Of a DNA stretch of 10,948 bases, positions 6,631 through 10,948 are shown one piece after another. The translations under genes and the position numbers were made by a program. Numbering within the stretch: the stretch's first letter is position 1; the number at the start of each line of letters is the position of its first letter. This DNA is from Chlorobiota bacterium. GTDB taxonomy: Bacteria > Bacteroidota > Bacteroidia > Bacteroidales > JAADGE01. Location of the stretch: positions 1 to 10,948 of the forward strand of contig JAUVIG010000093.1 of assembly GCA_030592825.1 (NCBI GenBank), read 5' to 3'. Under the pieces are notes generated by a model. That model saw only the letters and a program-made list of their open reading frames with translations. It was not told where the DNA came from and did no database searches.

Positions 6631-6668
6631 AATACTTTTTTCCTTTACAGGAGAAAAGTATTTTTTTT
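6631..6668 (+). terminator. Rho-independent terminator of the rpmB operon
   Basis: AATACTTTTTTCCT (6631-6644) pairs with AGGAGAAAAGTATT (6649-6662) over 14 positions with a single G-U wobble. The loop is TTAC (6645-6648), and T6661-T6668 form an eight-base T-run. This is a near-ideal intrinsic terminator separating the ribosomal genes from ftsY. Because the A-rich left flank mirrors the T-run, it may work on both strands. Confidence 0.88.
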
Positions 6669-6709
6669 ATATTTACAAACTTACACAATCTTAATATCTC
6701 ATACCCACT

Positions 6710-7660
6710 ATGGCATTATTCGGTAAATTCTCAAAAAACAAAAAAGACAGCCTGAATAAAGGACTTGAAAAAACCAAAGAAAGTGTCTTTAAAAAATTAT
6801 CAAGGGCTGTTGCCGGAAAATCAAAAGTTGACGATCGGTTTTTGGATGATCTTGAAGAGATTTTAATAAGTTCAGATGTTGGTGTTGAAACTACTTTGAA
6901 AATAATTGAACGATTAGAAGAAAGAGTTTCAAAAGATAAATTTTTCGGATTACAAGAATTAAATGCTGTATTAAAAGAAGAAATTGCTGCTCTATTGGCT
7001 GAAAACGAGATCAATACAACCTCACAAAATTGGGAAAAGAAAAACGGCAATCCATATGTTATAATGGTTGTAGGTGTAAACGGTGTAGGGAAAACCACAA
7101 CAATCGGCAAATTGGCACATCACTTCAAAAATGACGGAAAAAAAGTATATCTCGGTGCTGCCGACACATTCAGAGCTGCTGCTGTTGAACAATTAGAAAT
7201 ATGGGCTAAACGTGTAGATGTGCCTATCATAAAACAAAAAACCGGTTCCGATCCTGCATCCGTAGCTTTTGACACTCTGAATTCTGCTAAAGCAAATAAT
7301 GCAGATGTAGTAATTATTGATACAGCCGGAAGATTGCATAATAAAATTAACTTAATGAATGAACTGACAAAAGTTAAACGAGTTATGCAGAAGATCATTC
7401 CGGATGCACCGCATGAGATTTTGTTAATTCTTGACGGCTCTACCGGACAAAATGCTTTTGAACAAGCAAAGCAATTCACTAAAGCAACCGAAGTTAATGC
7501 TTTGGCAGTTACAAAGTTAGACGGAACAGCAAAAGGCGGTGTCGTTATCGGGATATCATATCAATTTAAAATACCCGTTAAATATATAGGTATAGGAGAA
7601 CAAAAAGAAGACCTTCAATTATTTAATAAAGATGAATTTGTAGATTCGTTGTTTAATTAA
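6710..7660 (+). CDS. ftsY: Signal recognition particle receptor FtsY
   Basis: A 316-residue SRP-type GTPase that docks SRP-ribosome complexes at the inner membrane for cotranslational insertion by SecYEG. An N domain helical bundle (about 20-100) is followed by the G domain: P-loop GVNGVGKTT (122-130), DTFRAAA (152-158) in the insertion-box region, DTAGR (204-208), TKLDG (268-272) and the C-terminal GIGEQKEDLQLF. The long acidic A domain of E. coli FtsY is absent; a short basic amphipathic N-terminus (MALFGKFSKNKK) is the likely membrane-targeting sequence, as in most Bacteroidota. It lies beyond the terminator at 6631-6668, so it needs readthrough or its own promoter. A weak candidate is TTTA-N20-TATATTTA (6644-6675), which overlaps the terminator. 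rimO, its usual neighbour, is displaced about 2.6 kb downstream. Confidence 0.97.
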   Translation: MALFGKFSKNKKDSLNKGLEKTKESVFKKLSRAVAGKSKVDDRFLDDLEEILISSDVGVETTLKIIERLEERVSKDKFFGLQELNAVLKEEIAALLAENEINTTSQNWEKKNGNPYVIMVVGVNGVGKTTTIGKLAHHFKNDGKKVYLGAADTFRAAAVEQLEIWAKRVDVPIIKQKTGSDPASVAFDTLNSAKANNADVVIIDTAGRLHNKINLMNELTKVKRVMQKIIPDAPHEILLILDGSTGQNAFEQAKQFTKATEVNALAVTKLDGTAKGGVVIGISYQFKIPVKYIGIGEQKEDLQLFNKDEFVDSLFN

Positions 7661-7681
7661 TATCATCCAAATTTATTTTTG
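7652..7681 (+). promoter_or_regulatory. Candidate promoter for the HDAC-like gene
   Basis: TATTTTTG (7674-7681) matches TAnnTTTG exactly. A TTTA (7652-7655) stands in for the -33 TTTG at an 18-base spacing. The box is only 14 bp before the start codon, giving a very short leader. It overlaps the end of ftsY, so the gene could instead be transcribed through from ftsY. Confidence 0.35.
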
Positions 7682-7695
7682 ACCGATTAAGCTAT

Positions 7696-8724
7696 ATGAA
7701 AATTAATATAACAATTAAAGTAATAATTATAATTAGCTTAAGCTTATTTATCACATGTTCAAATAATAAAAAAAACATCAAAGAACTGAAAAAAATCCCT
7801 CTCATTTACTCAAAGAATTACAATATTAAATTTCTCGGAATTCAAAAACTTCATCCGTTTGATACCGAAAGACCAAAAAAAATTCATAAATATTTAACAG
7901 GGAAATACGGATTTACAAAAGAGCAATTCTATAAACCTGAGTTAGTTACTCAAGAAGAATTACTTAAAGTACATACTCAAAAATATTTACGCTCTTTAAA
8001 TCATTCAAAAGTCATTGCTGAAATTGCGGAGATGCCGGCTATAAAATATTTACCGGCATTCGTATTAAAAAACAAACTGTTAAAACCAATGAAATATGCA
8101 ACCGGAGGAACAATTTTAGGAACGGATGTTGCAATAGAACACGGTTTTGCAATTAATCTTTCTGGCGGTTATCATCATGCAAAAGCTAATTCCGGTGAAG
8201 GTTTTTGTTTTTTTGCAGATATTAATATCGCTGTAAAAAAACTTAAAGAAAAACATAATATTAAATCAATAATGATCATTGATTTGGATGCTCATCAAGG
8301 AAACGGGCATGAATCAATAATAAAAAATGATACGACAATTCATATCTTTGATGTATATAATAAAGACATATATCCTGACGATGAAGATGTTAAACAATAT
8401 ATTGATTATAACTTTCCGATTTCGAAGAATACAAAAGACGCTGATTATCTGACAATTATTAAAGAAGAGTTACCAAAAGCAATTAAAGAATCCAAACCCG
8501 ATTTCATTATCTATAATGCAGGAACTGATATTTTTAAAGGTGATTTGCTTGGTATGTTATCTGTAAGTGAAGAAGGAATTATAAGCAGAGATGAAATTGT
8601 TTTTAAAAATGCAATTGAGAATAAAATACCTGTTTTAATGTTACTTTCCGGAGGTTATTCTAAAAAAAGTGCAGACATCACAGCAAAATCTATTGAAAAT
8701 ATATTAATAAAACACTTTAAATGA
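7696..8724 (+). CDS. Exported class IV (HDAC11-like) histone-deacetylase-family deacylase
   Basis: A 342-residue zinc-dependent deacylase. It shows the full HDAC set: tandem His160-His161 in NLSGGYHHA, zinc ligands Asp198 and His200 in DLDAHQGNG, zinc ligand Asp278 in YNAGTD, and catalytic Tyr321 in LLSGGY. The opening YNIKFLGIQKLHPFD, DVYNKDIYP and DIFKGDLLGMLS closely resemble human HDAC11, placing it in class IV rather than among AcuC or polyamine deacetylases. Unlike HDAC11 it begins with a basic and hydrophobic signal and a lipobox-like FITC (Cys21), so it is probably a lipoprotein or membrane-tethered periplasmic enzyme; Phe at -3 and Thr at -1 make the lipobox imperfect. HDAC11 prefers long-chain fatty-acyl-lysine; whether this one does is inference. 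It starts 35 bp after ftsY and ends 4 bp before a double palindrome. Confidence 0.9.
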   Translation: MKINITIKVIIIISLSLFITCSNNKKNIKELKKIPLIYSKNYNIKFLGIQKLHPFDTERPKKIHKYLTGKYGFTKEQFYKPELVTQEELLKVHTQKYLRSLNHSKVIAEIAEMPAIKYLPAFVLKNKLLKPMKYATGGTILGTDVAIEHGFAINLSGGYHHAKANSGEGFCFFADINIAVKKLKEKHNIKSIMIIDLDAHQGNGHESIIKNDTTIHIFDVYNKDIYPDDEDVKQYIDYNFPISKNTKDADYLTIIKEELPKAIKESKPDFIIYNAGTDIFKGDLLGMLSVSEEGIISRDEIVFKNAIENKIPVLMLLSGGYSKKSADITAKSIENILIKHFK

Positions 8725-8727
8725 TTT

Positions 8728-8760
8728 TATACCTTTTGGTATAATACCGATTGGTATAAA
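8728..8760. repeat. Double-palindrome repeat, copy 1
   Basis: Two adjacent dyads: TATACC-TTTT-GGTATA (8728-8743), then ATACC-GATT-GGTAT (8744-8757) followed by AAA. It begins 4 bp after the HDAC-like gene's stop codon and may also form the 3' end of that mRNA. It agrees with copy 2 (8859-8891) at 29 of 33 positions; all four differences lie in the first loop, where the stems do not constrain the sequence. Confidence 0.8.
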
Positions 8761-8822
8761 GTCTAAAAATAATTTCATCTGTCTTATCTTCTGCTTTTTA
8801 TATGTTTTTTACATTAATTTAT

Positions 8823-8853
8823 TTTGATTTAAATATTTTTATACATACATTTG
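8823..8853 (+). promoter_or_regulatory. Consensus Bacteroidota promoter for the AAA ATPase gene
   Basis: TTTG (8823-8826), 19 bases, then TACATTTG (8846-8853): an exact match to TTTG-N19-TAnnTTTG. Transcription should begin near 8859-8861, on the first bases of double-palindrome copy 2. The transcript would thus start with two hairpins and reach the ATG at 8909 after about 50 bases. Copy 1 lies about 65 bp upstream of the -33 box. Confidence 0.7.
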
Positions 8854-8858
8854 TATAT

Positions 8859-8891
8859 TATACCGAAAGGTATAATACCGATTGGTATAAA
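8859..8891. repeat. Double-palindrome repeat, copy 2, at the ATPase transcription start
   Basis: TATACC-GAAA-GGTATA (8859-8874), then ATACC-GATT-GGTAT (8875-8888) and AAA. The first loop is GAAA, a GNRA tetraloop in RNA. It overlaps the predicted transcription start and ends 17 bp before the ATPase start codon. It could act as an operator for a dimeric regulator or as paired 5'-end hairpins in the mRNA. Centre-to-centre distance to copy 1 is 131 bp. Confidence 0.8.
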
Positions 8892-8908
8892 ATCTTAAAT
8901 CCAAAGAT

Positions 8909-10072
8909 ATGAAAACCGGCAAATTACCTTTTACTTATGGCAAAATTGTAAGTACAAAAGCTTTTACAAACAGAGAAGAAGAGATTGAGAAACTCATTAA
9001 AAACTTAAAATCAGGGATTAATACAATCATTGTTTCACCAAGACGAAGAGGAAAATCATCACTTGTAAAAAAAGCTTTTATTGAATTAGAAAATGAAAAG
9101 AAATTAAAACTTATCAGTCTTGATTTATTCTCAATCAGTTCAAAAGAGGAGTTTTTACATAAATTTGCAAGTGAAGTAATTAAAGCATCAGCCTCAAAAT
9201 TAGATGATTGGATAAAAATATCAAAAGAATTCTTTAAAACATTAATTCCGAAATTTCAATTCAGTGCAGAAGCAGACAGTGAATTTAGCATCAGTTTTGA
9301 TTATGCAGGAATAAAAAAAGACCCTTCTGAAATTTTAAATCTTCCGGAAAGAATTGCACAAAAGAAAAAAATAAAATTTATAATTGCAATTGATGAATTT
9401 CAAAACTTATCGGAATATACCGGTTTTAAAACATTTGAAAAAAAATTAAGAGCCGAATGGCAAAAACATAAACATGTAACATATTGTTTGTTCGGGAGCA
9501 AAAACCACATGATGGCCGATATTTTTAACAATCCGTCGAAACCATTTTACAGGTTTGGTGATATTATGATGCTTTCAAAAATTAAAAGAGAAAAGTGGAT
9601 ACCATTTATTACAAATGCTTTTAAAGAAACAGGGAAAAACATAAGCAAACAAAATGCCGGCTTAATAACTGATTTAATGAAATGTCATTCGTGGTATGTT
9701 CAGCAATTATCGCATTACACTTGGACAAGAACTAATAAAAGAGCAAGCAAAAGAGAGATACAAGATGCTCTTACAGAACTGATTAACGGAAACAGCCCTT
9801 TGTATGAAAGAGAAGTTGAAATATGCAGCAGAACACAGGTTAACTTAATTAAAGCAATTATTAAAGGAAAAGAACAGTTAAGTTCAACGGCTGTGATGCA
9901 GGAATTTCAATTAGGAACACCCAATAATGTTTCAAAAAATGTAAAAAGATTAAGCGAAAGCGGAATTATTGAAAAAGCAGGGAAAAAATACGAAATGTTA
10001 GATCCGGCTTTTGAAATTTGGTTTAAACAAATATTTTTTAATGTAAAATTGAAAACATACTTTAAACTTTAG
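8909..10072 (+). CDS. Archaeal-type AAA ATPase with C-terminal winged helix (COG1672-like)
   Basis: A 387-residue STAND/AAA-type ATPase. FTNREEEIEKL (19-29) is the usual entry motif of this family. Walker A is SPRRRGKSS (43-51, Lys49), Walker B FIIAIDEFQ (158-165, Asp162-Glu163), and a sensor-1 region lies in YCLFGSKNH (192-200). A lid segment (about 230-290) leads to a winged-helix domain (about 310-375) with TPNNVSKNVKRLSESGIIEKAGKKYEM. Such ATPases are greatly expanded in archaea and in some Bacteroidota and are frequently associated with mobile or defence-like gene neighbourhoods; their substrates are mostly unknown. No DUF234 nuclease-like tail is evident. It has its own consensus promoter and palindromic leader, so it is an independent unit. 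It interrupts the ftsY-rimO linkage, suggesting acquisition by insertion. The wHTH could bind DNA, including its own control region (inference). Confidence 0.88.
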   Translation: MKTGKLPFTYGKIVSTKAFTNREEEIEKLIKNLKSGINTIIVSPRRRGKSSLVKKAFIELENEKKLKLISLDLFSISSKEEFLHKFASEVIKASASKLDDWIKISKEFFKTLIPKFQFSAEADSEFSISFDYAGIKKDPSEILNLPERIAQKKKIKFIIAIDEFQNLSEYTGFKTFEKKLRAEWQKHKHVTYCLFGSKNHMMADIFNNPSKPFYRFGDIMMLSKIKREKWIPFITNAFKETGKNISKQNAGLITDLMKCHSWYVQQLSHYTWTRTNKRASKREIQDALTELINGNSPLYEREVEICSRTQVNLIKAIIKGKEQLSSTAVMQEFQLGTPNNVSKNVKRLSESGIIEKAGKKYEMLDPAFEIWFKQIFFNVKLKTYFKL

Positions 10073-10075
10073 ACG

Positions 10076-10105
10076 CTGATTTACACTGATTATTATGATT
10101 TTTTT
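10076..10105. repeat. 10-bp-phased CTGATT repeat after the ATPase gene
   Basis: Three consecutive 10-bp units, CTGATTTACA, CTGATTATTA and TGATTTTTTT, directly follow the ATPase stop codon and end in a T-run. The wording ACGCTGATTTACACTGATT resembles an intergenic repeat I recall from many bacterial genomes, including Bacteroidota; not searched here. The final T-run could also assist termination, though no stem precedes it. Confidence 0.45.
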
Positions 10106-10127
10106 TGAACTTTAATCTTTGAACTTT

Positions 10128-10258
10128 GAGACTACTCCGAAAAGTTGCAAAGCAACTAATTCTGCAAAAATTCAATAATACAACAGGCTTATTGTCAGCC
10201 AATTAAAAAAGTTGCTATGCACCTTTTTTTGCAAGATATTACTTTTCGGAGTGGACTC
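10128..10258. mobile_element. 131-bp MITE-like element with 18-bp inverted ends
   Basis: The left end GAGACTACTCCGAAAAGT (10128-10145) and the right end (10241-10258, reverse complement GAGTCCACTCCGAAAAGT) agree at 16 of 18. AACTTT abuts both ends (10122-10127 and 10259-10264), a possible 6-bp target duplication, though AACTTT recurs nearby. Inside are three hairpins: GTTGC/GCAAC (10144-10156), GGCT/AGCC (10186-10200) and AAAAAAGTTGC with GCACCTTTTTT (10205-10229, one mismatch). No ORF is present. It is either a non-autonomous mobile element or a structured RNA with a long closing stem; it sits 26 bp before rimO. Confidence 0.65.
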
Positions 10259-10283
10259 AACTTTTTAACTTTAAACTTATTCT

Positions 10284-10948
10284 ATGCCCAAAATAAACAT
10301 AATAACCCTCGGTTGTTCCAAAAACATTGTTGACAGTGAAAATCTCGCAACTCAAATTAACAATCATAATATTGAATTTACATTTGATGAATTTAATTTT
10401 GATGCCGATACTGTTATTATAAATACCTGTGGGTTTATAGCTGATGCCAAAGAGGAATCAATAAATACAATTCTTGAATTTGTTGAAGCAAAGAATAAAG
10501 GCAAAATTAACAACCTTTATGTTATAGGCTGTTTATCTGAAAGATACAAAGATGAATTGACAAAAGACATTTCAGAAGTTGATAGATTTTTCGGTGTCAA
10601 TGATTTACAAGAAATTGTTGAACAATTAAAAATCGACTATAAAAAAGAACTTATCGGGGAACGAGTCATCTCAACTCCAAAACATTTTGCCTATTTGAAG
10701 ATTTCTGAAGGTTGCGACCGAACTTGTGCTTTTTGTGCAATTCCGTTGATAAGGGGAAAGCATGTTTCCGTCCCTGTGGAATTACTTATCAAACAAGCTG
10801 AAAACCTTGCCAAACAAGGTGTTAAAGAACTGATATTGATTGCACAAGACCTCTCCCATTATGGTGTAGATATTTATAAAGAACAAAAGTTACCTGAACT
10901 TGTTGAAAAACTCTCTAAGATTGGAGGCATAAAAATCATTCGATTGCA
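10284..10948 (+). CDS. rimO: Ribosomal protein S12 methylthiotransferase RimO (5' part)
   Basis: Starts at 10284 with MPKINIITLGCSKNIVDSE and remains open to the right edge, giving 221 of the roughly 430 residues expected. RimO is a radical SAM enzyme with two [4Fe-4S] clusters that methylthiolates a conserved aspartate of uS12. The N-terminal UPF0004 cluster cysteines are Cys11, Cys49 and Cys83. The radical SAM cysteines are Cys144, Cys148 and Cys151 in EGCDRTCAFCAIP, with normal CX3CX2C spacing, followed by LIRGKH. KELILIAQDLSHYG is typical of RimO rather than MiaB. The C-terminal barrel and TRAM domain lie outside the window. No Shine-Dalgarno sequence is seen; the leader is AACTTT-rich. 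In related genomes it normally follows ftsY directly; here two accessory genes and a repeat element separate them. Confidence 0.95.
   Translation, partial: MPKINIITLGCSKNIVDSENLATQINNHNIEFTFDEFNFDADTVIINTCGFIADAKEESINTILEFVEAKNKGKINNLYVIGCLSERYKDELTKDISEVDRFFGVNDLQEIVEQLKIDYKKELIGERVISTPKHFAYLKISEGCDRTCAFCAIPLIRGKHVSVPVELLIKQAENLAKQGVKELILIAQDLSHYGVDIYKEQKLPELVEKLSKIGGIKIIRL

Noticed and set aside
7120..7479. Long open frame antisense to ftsY
   Set aside because: It is the complement of the conserved FtsY GTPase core; its composition follows the opposite strand's codons and shows no recognisable domain.
8728..8760. Copy 1 as a standard rho-independent terminator of the HDAC-like gene
   Set aside because: The stems are only 5-6 bp of mostly A/U pairs and no T-run follows; a contribution to the mRNA 3' end remains possible.
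8761..8858. A small gene or ncRNA between the two double palindromes
   Set aside because: The segment is very AT-rich, has no credible ORF, and is explained by the ATPase promoter.
8728..8891. CRISPR array from repeated palindromic units
   Set aside because: There are only two copies separated by one 98-bp segment, with no further regular repeats and no cas genes.
10122..10264. AACTTT as a firm target-site duplication
   Set aside because: AACTTT and TTTAAAC variants recur several times on each side, so the flanking match could be chance; kept only as a possibility.

Overview
The window is AT-rich chromosomal DNA from a member of the Bacteroidota. Three things point there. The block bL28 - Cys-poor bL33 - DUF4295 - ftsY - (insert) - rimO is a gene order typical of that phylum. 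Start codons lack Shine-Dalgarno sequences and sit behind A/T-rich leaders. Several upstream regions carry the Bacteroidota promoter pattern TTTG-N19/20-TAnnTTTG. No genus can be assigned from the sequence alone.

Layout. Positions 1-322 hold no gene but are structured: a hairpin with a UACG tetraloop, a duplicated promoter-like 17-mer and a CTGCC/GGCAG palindromic repeat. Next is a TPR-type membrane histidine kinase (323-2290, +). It converges on a radical SAM enzyme of unknown substrate (2412-3302, -), with a GCAA-tetraloop hairpin between the two. A small lipoprotein (3381-3782, -) and a two-TM HAMP-GAF sensor with no output domain (4027-5748, -) follow. The 243-bp divergent region 5749-5991 carries outward promoter candidates for the GAF gene and for the ribosomal operon. 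That operon is rpmB-rpmG-DUF4295 (5992-6600, +), closed by a very good intrinsic terminator (6631-6668) before ftsY (6710-7660).

Between ftsY and rimO, which are usually neighbours in this phylum, lies an accessory insert. It contains a class IV (HDAC11-like) deacylase with an N-terminal export/lipoprotein signal (7696-8724) and an archaeal-type AAA ATPase with a C-terminal winged helix (8909-10072). Around these are two near-identical double-palindrome repeats bracketing a textbook promoter, a 10-bp-phased repeat, and a 131-bp MITE-like element with 18-bp inverted ends. rimO begins at 10284 and runs off the right edge.

Functionally the core is ribosome biogenesis and protein targeting: bL28, bL33, the DUF4295 protein, the SRP receptor FtsY, and RimO, which methylthiolates ribosomal protein S12. 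The kinase and GAF protein are orphan sensors with no regulator gene beside them. The most unusual parts are the exported HDAC11-like enzyme and the architecture of the ATPase promoter and its repeats.
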